A DNA stretch of 64,000 bases from Streptomyces deccanensis (GTDB lineage Bacteria > Actinomycetota > Actinomycetes > Streptomycetales > Streptomycetaceae): NCBI RefSeq assembly GCF_022385335.1, contig NZ_CP092431.1:9238001-9302000 (forward strand), read 5' to 3'. This document shows, one piece after another, positions 1 to 8,069 of this stretch. Position 1 is the stretch's first letter; every line of letters starts with the position of its first letter. The translations under genes were made by a program, and so were the position numbers. The notes beneath the pieces were generated by a model. That model did no database searches. It saw nothing but the letters and a program-made list of their open reading frames with translations, and was not told the DNA's origin.

Positions 1-438
1 GTCGAGGGTGAGGTGCCCGACGGGCAGTCGGCAGGTGCCCCAGCCGCTGCCGAACTCGGGCCGGTGGTCCTGGACACGGCCGTGCTGCACGGTGAAGCGG
101 ATCCGGTTGGCGCCCGGCTCCTGGTAGATCATGCTGCCGAGCAGCCCGTCGCCGAGGAACGGGCCCTCGTACCAGCGCGTGGGCAGTCTGCTCCAGCGGA
201 GGTCCTGGCCGCGCAGGAACCGCTCCCAGGAACGGTCGGTGGTCATGGTGTCGCGGAGTCTCCAGGGGCGTCGTGCCCCCGCGGCCACCGCTTCGGTGCG
301 GGCGGACGGTGCCGCCGACGGTAAGGACGGTCCGGCGTGGGCCGTCCCGGGCAGGGCCGCCACCGCCGCTCCGCCCAGGGCCGTGCCGAGCACGGAACGG
401 CGGGGCAGGGGTGAGTCGTTCGCCGACTGCGAGGTCAT
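1..438 (-). CDS. Secreted glycoside hydrolase-like protein, N-terminal part only
   Basis: The gene runs off the left edge; 146 residues are visible. The start is an ATG at 438. Residues 12-18 read PRRSVLG, a twin-arginine signal, followed by an Ala/Gly-rich hydrophobic stretch and a likely AHA cleavage site near residue 41, so the product is probably exported folded. The mature part contains LPTRWYEGPFLGDGLLGSMI, typical of the N-terminal beta-sandwich of GH95-like and related glycoside hydrolases. The catalytic domain is outside the window, so substrate and reaction cannot be assigned. A 17-bp inverted repeat lies 34 bases upstream of the start. The gene is divergent from the small secreted lyase-like gene at 664. 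Confidence 0.7.
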   Translation of the reverse strand, partial: MTSQSANDSPLPRRSVLGTALGGAAVAALPGTAHAGPSLPSAAPSARTEAVAAGARRPWRLRDTMTTDRSWERFLRGQDLRWSRLPTRWYEGPFLGDGLLGSMIYQEPGANRIRFTVQHGRVQDHRPEFGSGWGTCRLPVGHLTLD

Positions 439-471
439 CGTCGTCCTCCAGACCTGACGGATCGGATCATT

Positions 472-488
472 GATACATCGGGTGTATC
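472..488. promoter_or_regulatory. Inverted repeat, candidate operator
   Basis: GATACA-TCGGG-TGTATC is a perfect 6-bp inverted repeat with a 5-base spacer. It lies 34 bases upstream of the glycoside hydrolase-like gene start, in the divergent spacer. Position and symmetry suggest a repressor site for the secreted enzyme genes. The regulator is not identified. Confidence 0.45.
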
Positions 489-663
489 GGCGAACCTAGG
501 CAGGGCTCGTGTACCTGTCAATGGTCGGGACGGTGGCGAGTTCCCGCGCAACGCGGGCTGAAAATAGGCTGTTTATCGTGCGGATCGGCCTCCATGCTCA
601 CTCTGGCAACATGGTCCAGACGTTTTCACCCATCCGATGTTTCCTGTGCGGGAGGACATTCCG

Positions 664-1317
664 ATGAAGAGACGCACGGTCCTGCGAGCGGGAGCCGGCC
701 TGCTGGCCGGCGGCACGGTCGCCGCCGCCCCGGCCGCCGATCCGACCGACGGCTGGACACGGACCTCGTTCACCCACAGCTGGCAGAAGCCCTGGAACCT
801 CGACCTGAGCGACCGCCACAGCTTCACCGGAGGCGTCCACCGCATGTGGGTGTACGCCACCGACGAGCCGTTCGAGGAGGGCAGCTCCACCGACCCCCGC
901 ACCGAGATGCGCTGGAAGAACGACTACAGCACCGGCGACCACATGTGGGACGCCGACGTCTACCTCCCGGCCGGCACCGACGGCGCGTCCTTCGTCCAGA
1001 CCCTGCGCACCCGGCGCCCCTCCGGCACCCCGGCCACCGACATCATGCTCAACGTGTACGACACCGGCGGCGGGACCGTGCGCCGCTACGACGGCACGGT
1101 CCTCAAGACCAATGCCTACGACACCTGGTTCAACGTGAAGATCGCCCACCAGGCGAGCAGCGGGACCGGCACCATCAAGGTCTACCTCGACGACTCCCTC
1201 GTCCTCACCGTCGCCGACCGGGGCCCCGCCACCCGCTACTTCAAGAACGGCGTCTACCACCACGGCTCCGGCCGCGCCGAGGCCCGCTTCCGCGACATCA
1301 CCTACTGGAGGCGCTGA
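664..1317 (+). CDS. Secreted polysaccharide lyase-like protein (jelly-roll fold)
   Basis: 217 residues. I chose the ATG at 664 because GGAGG lies 8 bases upstream and the protein then begins MKRRTVLRAG, a twin-arginine-type signal; an in-frame ATG at 637 would bury it. Cleavage is likely near residues 22-25. The mature domain contains RTEMR (79-83) and YFKNGVY (192-198), reminiscent of the RSE-R and YFKAG-Y motifs of alginate lyase PL7 and related concanavalin-like lyases. The QIH catalytic motif of PL7 is not evident (VQTL at 111-114), so exact family and substrate are open. It could be a glucuronan- or uronate-type lyase, or a binding protein of the same fold. A strong hairpin follows the stop. 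Confidence 0.6.
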   Translation: MKRRTVLRAGAGLLAGGTVAAAPAADPTDGWTRTSFTHSWQKPWNLDLSDRHSFTGGVHRMWVYATDEPFEEGSSTDPRTEMRWKNDYSTGDHMWDADVYLPAGTDGASFVQTLRTRRPSGTPATDIMLNVYDTGGGTVRRYDGTVLKTNAYDTWFNVKIAHQASSGTGTIKVYLDDSLVLTVADRGPATRYFKNGVYHHGSGRAEARFRDITYWRR

Positions 1318-1326
1318 CCGCGCCCA

Positions 1327-1362
1327 CCGCCGGACCGTACGGGGCGGGGGACGGTCCGGCGG
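1327..1362 (+). terminator. Hairpin terminator after the lyase-like gene
   Basis: A perfect 12-bp stem (1327-1338 with 1351-1362, arm CCGCCGGACCGT) closes a 12-base G-rich loop, 9 bases after the stop at 1317. There is no T-run, as is usual in Streptomyces. It separates the secreted enzyme from the cobalamin genes. Confidence 0.65.
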
Positions 1363-1496
1363 ACGCGCACCCCACCCGGGCACGGCCGCGCAGGTCACCG
1401 CCCAGTAGAGTGCGCGTCTGTCGCCCCCGGGAGCCGCCTGCCGTCCGACGGGAGCAGCCCCCGAGCACCGCCCCCGAACCACCGAGGTACCGCGCA

Positions 1497-2813
1497 GTGA
1501 CCCCCGCCCCACCAGGACCGCCGTACGCCGTCACCGTCGTCGGGATCGGCGCCGACGGCTGGCCGGGCGTCCCCGACGCCTCCCGGGCGGCCCTGCGCGA
1601 CGCCGAGGTCCTGATCGGCGGGCCCCGCCAACTCGACCTGCTGCCCCCGGAGTGCGCGGGCGAGCGGATCGCCTGGCCCTCGCCCCTGCGCCCCGCCGTC
1701 CCCGCGCTCCTCGCCGCCCACACCGGCCGCCGCATCGCCGTCCTGGCCAGCGGCGACCCCATGTTCTACGGCATCGGCCGGGCCCTCGCCGAGGAGGCCG
1801 GCGACCGGCTGCGCGTCCTGCCGCACCCCTCCTCCGTCTCCTACGCCGCCGCCCGCCTCGGCTGGCCGCTGGAGGACACCGAGGTCGTCACCCTCGTCGG
1901 CAGACCCACCGCCCGCCTCGCCGCCGCCCTGCACGAGGGCCGCCGGCTCCTCGTGCTCAGCGCGGACGCCGGCACACCCGCCGAGGTCGCCGCCCTGCTT
2001 CGCGACCGCGGCTTCGGCCCGAGCCGGCTGCGCGTCCTGGAACAGCTCGGCGGCGAGAAGGAACACACGACCGACGCCACCACCGCCGACGCCTGGACGG
2101 CACGGACCGACCCGCCCGGCGACCCCCTCAACATCGTCGCCGTCGAGTGCCGACGAGCCCCCGACGCGCTGCGGCTCGGCGCCGTCCCCGGCCTCCCGGA
2201 CGAGGCGTACGAGCACGACGGGCAGCTCACCAAGCGGTACGTCCGCGCCGCCACCCTGGCCGCGCTCGCCCCGGCGCCCGGCGAACTGCTCTGGGACGTC
2301 GGCGGAGGCTCCGGCTCCATAGCGATCGAATGGATGCGCACGCACCCCTCCTGCCGGGCGGTCACGGTCGAACGCGACCCGGTACGGGCCGACCGCATCA
2401 CCCGCAACGCCGACCGCCTCGGCGTCCCCGGCCTCCGGGTCGTCACCGGAGCCGCGCCCGCCGCACTGACCGAACTCGCCGCATGCCCCGAACTGCCGCC
2501 CCCGGATGCCGTGTTCATCGGCGGCGGCCTCACCGTGCCCGGCCTGCTCGACCGATGCTGGGACGCGCTACCGGTCGGCGGCCGGCTGGTCGCCAACACG
2601 GTGACACTGGAGTCCGACGCGGTGCTCGCCGCCGCCCACCGCCGCCACGGCGGCGAACTGATCCGGCTGGCGGTGGCGCAGGCCGTCCCCGTGGGCGGCT
2701 TCACCGGCTGGCGGCAGGCGATGCCGGTGACCCAGTGGGCCGTACGGAAGACCACCGGCGACCCCCGCCACATCGGCGACCCCCTCGACACCGCTCCGGG
2801 AGCAGACAGATGA
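1497..2813 (+). CDS. cobL: Precorrin-6Y C5,15-methyltransferase (decarboxylating), CbiE-CbiT fusion
   Basis: 438 residues. CobL methylates precorrin-6Y at C5 and C15 and decarboxylates the acetate side chain at C12, using S-adenosylmethionine, in the cytoplasm. Two domains are visible. An N-terminal CbiE-type tetrapyrrole methylase (about 8-200) has VVGIGADG and a LASGDPMFYG loop. A C-terminal CbiT-type class I methyltransferase (about 240-430) has the SAM loop DVGGGSGS near residue 266. The GTG at 1497 was chosen as it precedes the first conserved strand and has GAGG about 10 bases upstream; the open frame runs far further upstream but only as a high-G+C shadow. The stop overlaps the cobM start (ATGA), indicating translational coupling. 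Confidence 0.95.
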   Translation: MTPAPPGPPYAVTVVGIGADGWPGVPDASRAALRDAEVLIGGPRQLDLLPPECAGERIAWPSPLRPAVPALLAAHTGRRIAVLASGDPMFYGIGRALAEEAGDRLRVLPHPSSVSYAAARLGWPLEDTEVVTLVGRPTARLAAALHEGRRLLVLSADAGTPAEVAALLRDRGFGPSRLRVLEQLGGEKEHTTDATTADAWTARTDPPGDPLNIVAVECRRAPDALRLGAVPGLPDEAYEHDGQLTKRYVRAATLAALAPAPGELLWDVGGGSGSIAIEWMRTHPSCRAVTVERDPVRADRITRNADRLGVPGLRVVTGAAPAALTELAACPELPPPDAVFIGGGLTVPGLLDRCWDALPVGGRLVANTVTLESDAVLAAAHRRHGGELIRLAVAQAVPVGGFTGWRQAMPVTQWAVRKTTGDPRHIGDPLDTAPGADR

Positions 2814-3559
2814 CCGTGTACTTCATCGGCGCCGGCCCCGGTGCCGCCGACCTGATCACGGTCCGCGGCGCCCGCACCCTCGCCGCCTGCCAGGTCTGCC
2901 TGTACGCGGGCAGCCTCGTCCCCCGCGAACTGCTCGCCGAATGCCCGCCGGACGCGCGGCTCGTGGACACCGCGCAGCTCGATCTCGACCGGATCACCGC
3001 CGAGTTGGTCCGCGCGCACGAGGAGGGCCACGACGTGGCCCGGCTGCACTCCGGGGACCCCTCCGTGTTCAGCGCGGTCGCCGAGCAGATGCGGCGGCTG
3101 GACGCGGCGGGAGTGCCGTACGAGGTGGTGCCGGGGGTACCGGCCTTCGCGGCGGCCGCGGCCGCGCTGAAGCGGGAGCTGACCGTGCCGACGGTCGGGC
3201 AGACCGTCATCCTCACGCGGATCGCCCAGCAGGCCACGGCCATGCCGGACGGCGAGGACCTCGCCACGCTCGGGCGCAGTGGGGCGCTGATCGTGCTCCA
3301 CCTCGCCGCGCGGTACGTCGACCGTGTGGTCGAGGAACTCCTCCCGCACTACGGCGCCGACTGCCCCGCCGCGGTCGTGGCGTATGCCTCGCGGCCCGAG
3401 GAGCTGATCATCCGGGGGTCTCTGGACGAGATCGCCGATCAGGTGAAGGCGGCGGGTGTACTGCGTACGGCTGTCATCATGGTCGGCCGCACGTTGGGTG
3501 CGCGGCAGTTCCGGGACAGCCACCTGTACTCGTCCGAGCGGGATCGGCACGGGTGTTGA
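2810..3559 (+). CDS. cobM: Precorrin-4 C11-methyltransferase
   Basis: 249 residues. Transfers a methyl group from S-adenosylmethionine to C11 of precorrin-4, giving precorrin-5. The tetrapyrrole methylase fold is clear: N-terminal FIGAGPGAADLIT (5-17), an RLHSGDPSVF loop, then EVVPGVPAF. The length matches the family. The start overlaps the cobL stop by four bases, so the two are coexpressed. No riboswitch precedes this pair in the window. A large inverted repeat and then a cobalamin riboswitch follow the stop, so transcription of the downstream uptake operon probably starts anew. Confidence 0.95.
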   Translation: MTVYFIGAGPGAADLITVRGARTLAACQVCLYAGSLVPRELLAECPPDARLVDTAQLDLDRITAELVRAHEEGHDVARLHSGDPSVFSAVAEQMRRLDAAGVPYEVVPGVPAFAAAAAALKRELTVPTVGQTVILTRIAQQATAMPDGEDLATLGRSGALIVLHLAARYVDRVVEELLPHYGADCPAAVVAYASRPEELIIRGSLDEIADQVKAAGVLRTAVIMVGRTLGARQFRDSHLYSSERDRHGC

Positions 3560-3568
3560 GGGGCGGGT

Positions 3569-3760
3569 GGGGTGCGTTGTCGGGTGCGGGTGAGTGGGGC
3601 TTCTCGCGCAGTTCCCCGCGCCCCTAAAAGACCAGGCCCTGCGGGCCTGAAAGACCACGGCCCTGCGGGCCTGAAAAGCACGGGGCGCAGCCCGTGCTTT
3701 TCAGGGGCGCGGGGAACTGCGCGACCAGCCCCCACTCACCCGCACCCGACAACGCACCCC
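3569..3760. repeat. Long inverted repeat with internal tandem units (REP-like), copy 1
   Basis: The outer arms, about 57 bp (3569-3625 and 3703-3760), are nearly perfect reverse complements; they contain GCGCAGTTCCCCGCGCCCCT on the left and its complement on the right. The interior holds two copies of CCCTGCGGGCCTGAAA (3637-3652 and 3661-3676, the second ending next to the inner stem) and an inner stem AAAAGCACGGG / CCCGTGCTTTT. A nearly identical element lies at 54566-54708 with only one internal unit. It sits between cobM and the riboswitch of the uptake operon and would act as a strong transcript end or mRNA hairpin. The repeat class appears to be non-coding. Confidence 0.85.
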
Positions 3761-3767
3761 CCATTTG

Positions 3768-3885
3768 TTACGCTCCCCTCGCCTCCCGCGGGGAAAGTCC
3801 GGTGTGAACCCGGCGCTGACCCGCAACGGTGTGTGCGACGGCCGAGACGGCCCCGTCGTGCGAGCCCGATCGCCCGTGGGTGGTG
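3768..3885 (+). promoter_or_regulatory. Cobalamin riboswitch upstream of the uptake operon
   Basis: The stretch contains GGGGAAAGTCCGGTGTGAAC (from about 3790) followed by CGGCGCTGACCCGCAACGGT (3811-3830) and GAGCCCGATCG (3862-3872), the conserved core of an adenosylcobalamin-sensing riboswitch. It precedes a FecCD-type permease gene (4003), so the RNA would switch off corrinoid uptake when B12 is plentiful. Boundaries are approximate; the expression platform probably lies in 3885-4000. Confidence 0.88.
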
Positions 3886-4002
3886 CGACCCGTTGAACGC
3901 TCGCCGTGGACTGCGAGAGGGGACCGCACGGCGGGCATGCCGTACGGGCTGCTCCTGACCGACGTCCGACCAGGCGGCCCGAGGTGAAGGACCGCCCCGA
4001 CC

Positions 4003-5082
4003 GTGCGCCGCAGCCCCACCCGCAGCCCCACATCCCGCCGAACCCCGAGCCGTACACCCCTGCCCCCGCTCGTCCTCGGCCTCGCGCTCCTCCTCGTGCT
4101 GTCACTGATCGCCGGCACGGGCCTCGGCGCCGCCGGCATCGCCTGGCCGGACGTCCTCCGCTTTTTGTGGGCCGGCCTCACCGGCGGCACCGTGCACGCC
4201 GCCGACGCCGCCTCGTACACGATCGTCTGGGAGATCCGGCTGCCCCGCGTCGTGCTGGGCGCGACCGTCGGCGCCGGACTCGCGGCCGTCGGCGTGGCCG
4301 TCCAGGCGATCGTGCGCAACGCGCTCGGCGACCCGTTCGTGCTGGGGATCTCCTCCGGCGCGGCTGTCGGCGCCAACGCCGTGATCCTGCTCGGCGCGTT
4401 CGCCGGCCTCGGCGTCTGGGCACTGTCCGCGTCCGCGTTCCTCTCGGCCCTCGCCGCGATGGCCCTGGTGTACGCGGTGGCCCGCTCACCGCACGGACTG
4501 ACCCCGCTGCGGCTCGTCCTCACCGGCACGGCACTGGCGTACGGCTTCGAAGCGGTCACCACGGTCATGGTGTTCGGCGCCGCCCGGGGCGAGGCGGCCC
4601 GGTCGGCGCTGATGTGGCTGCTGGGCAGTCTCGGCGGGGCGACCTGGACCCAGGTGCCGCTCGTCGCCGTGACCGTCGCGGCGGGCTGGGCGTGGCTGCG
4701 GCGGCGGGCCGAGTCGCTCAACGCCCTCGCCATGGGCGACGAGACCTCGGCCGCGCTCGGTGTCCGGCCCGAGCGGCTGCGCCGGGAACTGTTCCTCGTC
4801 ACCGCCGCCGTGACCGGGACCGTCGTCGCGGTCAGCGGAGCCATCGGCTTCGTCGGACTGATGGTGCCGCACGTCGTACGGATGCTGGTCGGCGCCGACC
4901 ACCGCCGGGTGCTGGCCGTGGCCCCGCTCGTCGGCGCCGTGCTGCTGGTGTGGGCGGACGTACTGTCCCGGCTGCTGCTCGCCCCCGCCGAACTGCCCGT
5001 CGGAGTCATCACCGCCGTGGTGGGCGTGCCCGCCTTCCTGTTGCTGATGCGGCGCGGCGGCTACGCGTTCGGAGGCCGCTGA
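4003..5082 (+). CDS. btuC: Corrinoid ABC transporter permease (FecCD/BtuC family)
   Basis: 359 residues. Forms the membrane channel of a B12-type ABC importer, taking up cobalamin or cobinamide with the ATPase and binding protein encoded next. After an Arg/Ser/Thr-rich N-terminus of about 20 residues there are about ten hydrophobic segments. The family motifs RLPRVVLGATVGAGLA and GAIGFVGLMVPHVVRM are clear. The GTG at 4003 was chosen, with GAAGGA about 13 bases upstream. FecCD permeases also serve iron-siderophore systems; the cobalamin riboswitch in front is the reason for the corrinoid assignment. The stop is 2 bases before the ATPase start. Confidence 0.85.
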   Translation: MRRSPTRSPTSRRTPSRTPLPPLVLGLALLLVLSLIAGTGLGAAGIAWPDVLRFLWAGLTGGTVHAADAASYTIVWEIRLPRVVLGATVGAGLAAVGVAVQAIVRNALGDPFVLGISSGAAVGANAVILLGAFAGLGVWALSASAFLSALAAMALVYAVARSPHGLTPLRLVLTGTALAYGFEAVTTVMVFGAARGEAARSALMWLLGSLGGATWTQVPLVAVTVAAGWAWLRRRAESLNALAMGDETSAALGVRPERLRRELFLVTAAVTGTVVAVSGAIGFVGLMVPHVVRMLVGADHRRVLAVAPLVGAVLLVWADVLSRLLLAPAELPVGVITAVVGVPAFLLLMRRGGYAFGGR

Positions 5083-5084
5083 CC

Positions 5085-5879
5085 ATGCGACTCGACATCG
5101 AAGGGGTCACCGTCGAGGCCACCGGGGCCCGATTGGTCGACGACATCCGGCTCACCGTCGCGAGCGGCGCGTTCGTCGGACTCGTCGGGCCCAACGGCAG
5201 CGGCAAGTCGACGCTGCTGCGCTGTGTGTACCGGGCGCTGCGTCCGGCCGCCGGCGCGGTACGGCTGGACGGCGAGGACGCGCACGCCATGGAGTCCCGG
5301 GCCGCCGCCCGGCTGCTGGCCGCGCTGCCGCAGGAGTCGTCCGCGGAGTTCGACTTCACCGTGGCCGAGGTCGTCGCGATGGGCCGGCTGCCGCACCGGG
5401 AGCGGACGGCCGCCTCCGACACGGAGATCTGCGCGCGGGCCATGAGCTGCACGGGCGTGGACCATCTCGCCGACCGGGGGTTCCTGGCCCTGTCCGGCGG
5501 TGAGAAGCAGCGCGTCCTGCTGGCCCGCGCCCTGGCCCAGCGGCCCCGCGTGCTCGTTCTCGACGAACCCACCAACCATCTCGACATCGCCCACCAGTTG
5601 GACGTGCTGTCCCTCGTCCGCGACAGCGGCGTCACCGTGCTCGCCGCCCTGCACGACCTCAACCTCGCCGCCGCGCACTGCGACGTCCTGTATGTGATCG
5701 CGGGCGGCCGGATCGTCGCCTCGGGCCCGCCGGACGACGTCCTCCGGCCCGTGCTGCTGGCCGAGGTGTTCGGGGTCCGCGCCCATCCCGTACGCCACCC
5801 GGAGACCGGCGCCGTCCAACTCCTGTTCGACCTGCTCCCGGCCGCCCCGCCCACCCCGCTCCCCTCACCCACCACCTGA
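5085..5879 (+). CDS. btuD: Corrinoid ABC transporter ATP-binding protein
   Basis: 264 residues. Energises the importer by ATP hydrolysis on the cytoplasmic face. Walker A GPNGSGKST (about 34-42), Q-loop LPQES, signature LSGGEKQR, Walker B VLVLDEPTNHLD and the H-loop LAALHDLNLA are all intact, so the protein should be active. The sequence is of the FecE/HmuV/BtuD group. The gene starts 2 bases after the permease stop and ends 13 bases before the binding-protein gene, giving a three-gene operon. Confidence 0.87.
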   Translation: MRLDIEGVTVEATGARLVDDIRLTVASGAFVGLVGPNGSGKSTLLRCVYRALRPAAGAVRLDGEDAHAMESRAAARLLAALPQESSAEFDFTVAEVVAMGRLPHRERTAASDTEICARAMSCTGVDHLADRGFLALSGGEKQRVLLARALAQRPRVLVLDEPTNHLDIAHQLDVLSLVRDSGVTVLAALHDLNLAAAHCDVLYVIAGGRIVASGPPDDVLRPVLLAEVFGVRAHPVRHPETGAVQLLFDLLPAAPPTPLPSPTT

Positions 5880-5892
5880 GGAACCCACGCCC

Positions 5893-6903
5893 ATGCGCAA
5901 GCTGCTCGCCGCCGCCCTCTGCCTCGCCGCGACCGTCACCGCCACCGGATGCGGCGCGAACGTCGAATCGGCCGGGGACGCCAAGTCCAGGTCGTCCGAC
6001 CAGCTGGTCACGCTCACCAACTGCGGCCGGAAGATCACCTTCGACAAGGTCCCCGAACGCGTCGTCACCAACGACGTCGGGATCACCGAGCTGATGTTCG
6101 CCCTCGGCCTGGAGGACCGGATGGCGGGGTTCGCCATGCCCGACGACAAGGGCGATCTGAGCGGGGTGCCCTGGAAGGACGGCTACGACAGGGTGAAGTG
6201 GCTGTCGAAGGACCAGCTGACCAAGGAGAACGTCCTCGACGCCAGGGCCGACCTCGTCTTCGCCGGCTGGAACTACGGCTTCCGCGAGGACGCCGGCTTC
6301 ACCCCGGACGCCCTGAAAAAGCTCGGCGTCCCCTCGTACATCCTCACCGAGTCCTGCCGCAACGGCCGGACCGAGACCTCGCGCGGCATCATGCCGCCCC
6401 TCGACGCGCTCTACACCGACCTCACCAACCTCGGAAAGCTGTTCGGCGTCGAGCAGCGGGCGGCCACGCTGATCGCCGACTTCAAGAAGCGGATCGCCGA
6501 CGTCAGGAGCCGGGCACCGGAGAAGAGCCCCAAGGTCTTCCTCTACGACAGCGGCCAGGACCAGCCCTTCACCTCCGGCCGCTACGCCGCCCCCGAGCAG
6601 ATCATCACCGAGGCCGGCGGCGTCAACGTCATGCACGACGTCGAGGACTCCTGGACCACCGTCGGCTGGGAGAGCGTCGTCCAGCGCGACCCCGACGTCA
6701 TCGTGATCTGCGACTACGGGGACGTCACCGCCGAACAGAAGAAGAAGTTCCTGCTCTCCTACGCCCCGCTGCGCGACGTCTCCGCGATCAGGCACAAGCG
6801 GATCTTCGTCCTCGACTACGTCGACCTGGTCGAGAGCCCCCGCAACCCCTCGGCCGTCGCCCGCCTCGCCGACTACCTGCGGACGGTCACCGCCAAGAGC
6901 TAG
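5893..6903 (+). CDS. btuF: Corrinoid-binding lipoprotein of the ABC importer
   Basis: 336 residues. Captures the substrate outside the membrane and hands it to the permease. The N-terminus is a lipoprotein signal with lipobox TATGC (Cys20 acylated). The mature part is a helical-backbone (TroA/FecB-type) binding protein: KVPERVVTNDVGITELMFALG and DARADLVFAGW are the usual first-lobe motifs, and RDPDVIVICDYG belongs to the second lobe. It is the last gene of the riboswitch-controlled operon. Its TAG stop (6901-6903) overlaps the stop of the convergent cbiD gene (6900-6902), so the two genes share a CTAG. Confidence 0.85.
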   Translation: MRKLLAAALCLAATVTATGCGANVESAGDAKSRSSDQLVTLTNCGRKITFDKVPERVVTNDVGITELMFALGLEDRMAGFAMPDDKGDLSGVPWKDGYDRVKWLSKDQLTKENVLDARADLVFAGWNYGFREDAGFTPDALKKLGVPSYILTESCRNGRTETSRGIMPPLDALYTDLTNLGKLFGVEQRAATLIADFKKRIADVRSRAPEKSPKVFLYDSGQDQPFTSGRYAAPEQIITEAGGVNVMHDVEDSWTTVGWESVVQRDPDVIVICDYGDVTAEQKKKFLLSYAPLRDVSAIRHKRIFVLDYVDLVESPRNPSAVARLADYLRTVTAKS

Positions 6904-8051
6904 CGGACCGTACTACGGCCCACCACCGTGCCCGCCCGATCGATGCAGATGACGTCGACCGCGACGGGCGCGCCCCGCAGCACGGCCAGCGCCTCGTCGC
7001 GGGCCGTCTCCGCCACCAGGTCGCCGAGCGGCACCCCGGCCGCCGCGCACAACTGGAGCGCGGCGAGCCCGGTGTTGGCACCCGCCACCTCGGCGGCCAG
7101 GGCCTCGTCCGCGCCGCCGCGCCGGGCCAGGTCCGCGAGGAAGCCCTTGTCGACCTGGGAGCGGGCGGAGTGCAGGTCGAGATGGCCGGCGGCGAGCTTG
7201 GAGAGCTTGGCGAAGCCGCCGCAGATGGTCAGCCGCTCCACCGGGTGGCGGCGCACGTACTTCAGGACCGCGCCCGCGAAGTCGCCCATGTCCAGCAGCG
7301 CGTCCTCCGGCAGCGCGTACTCGGCGACGACCGTCCGCTCCGACGTCGACCCCGTGCACCCGGCGACATGCGTGCGCCCGGCCGCCCGTGCCACGTCCAC
7401 GCCCCGCCGGATGGAGTCGATCCACGCCGAGCAGGAGTACGGGACGACGATCCCGGTGGTGCCGAGGATGGACAGACCGCCGAGGATGCCGAGGCGGGGG
7501 TTCCAGGTGGAGCGGGCGATCTCCTCGCCGTGGTCCACCGAGACGGTGATCTCGACGTCGCCGGTACCGCCGTGCCGGGCGGCGACCTCGGCGACGTGGT
7601 CCCGCATCATCTGCCGGGGCACCGGGTTCACGGCGGGTTCCCCGACGGGCAGGGGCAGACCAGGACGGGTGATCGTGCCGACCCCGGGGCCCGCCCGGAA
7701 GACCACCCCCGACCCGGCGGGCAGCAGCCGTACCGTGGCCCGGACCAGCGCGCCGTGCGTGACGTCCGGGTCGTCACCCGCGTCCTTCACGATCCCCGCC
7801 ATCGCGCTGTCGCCGGTCAGCTCCTCGGCCGCGAGCGCGAACGCCGGGGTCTGCCCCTTCGGCAGGGTGATCGTCACCGGGTCCGGGAACTCGCCCGTCA
7901 GCAGCGCGGTGTACGCGGCCGTCGTGGCCGCCGTCGCGCAGGCACCGGTCGTCCAGCCGTGCCGCAGACCGGTGTGCTTGAGTTGGGCCGCGCGACCGCC
8001 CTTCGCCGCGCCGCCGCCCCCGTCGGCACCCTGCTTCTCGTCACCGCTCAT
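6900..8051 (-). CDS. cbiD: Cobalt-precorrin-5B C1-methyltransferase
   Basis: 383 residues. CbiD methylates C1 of (cobalt-)precorrin-5B during corrin ring contraction. Diagnostic motifs are LRHGWTTGACATAATTAAYT near residue 20 and CGGFAKLSKLAAGHLDLHS in the C-terminal half. The ATG at 8051 fits the family N-terminus, although the open frame extends 117 codons further. CbiD belongs to the oxygen-independent route, yet its neighbours CobG and CobN are of the oxygen-dependent route, so here it may replace CobF, which I do not see. It is divergent from cobK with only 18 bases between the starts. Confidence 0.93.
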   Translation of the reverse strand: MSGDEKQGADGGGGAAKGGRAAQLKHTGLRHGWTTGACATAATTAAYTALLTGEFPDPVTITLPKGQTPAFALAAEELTGDSAMAGIVKDAGDDPDVTHGALVRATVRLLPAGSGVVFRAGPGVGTITRPGLPLPVGEPAVNPVPRQMMRDHVAEVAARHGGTGDVEITVSVDHGEEIARSTWNPRLGILGGLSILGTTGIVVPYSCSAWIDSIRRGVDVARAAGRTHVAGCTGSTSERTVVAEYALPEDALLDMGDFAGAVLKYVRRHPVERLTICGGFAKLSKLAAGHLDLHSARSQVDKGFLADLARRGGADEALAAEVAGANTGLAALQLCAAAGVPLGDLVAETARDEALAVLRGAPVAVDVICIDRAGTVVGRSTVR

Positions 8052-8069
8052 GAACGGACCCGGACTCCC

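Noticed and set aside
664..1317. Firm assignment to alginate lyase family PL7
   Set aside because: RTEMR and YFKNGVY fit the fold, but the QIH catalytic triplet is not visible, so only a lyase-like call is justified.
4003..6903. Iron-siderophore importer instead of a corrinoid importer
   Set aside because: FecCD permeases, ATPases and TroA-type binding proteins fit both, but the cobalamin riboswitch in front and the adjacent cobalamin genes favour corrinoid uptake.
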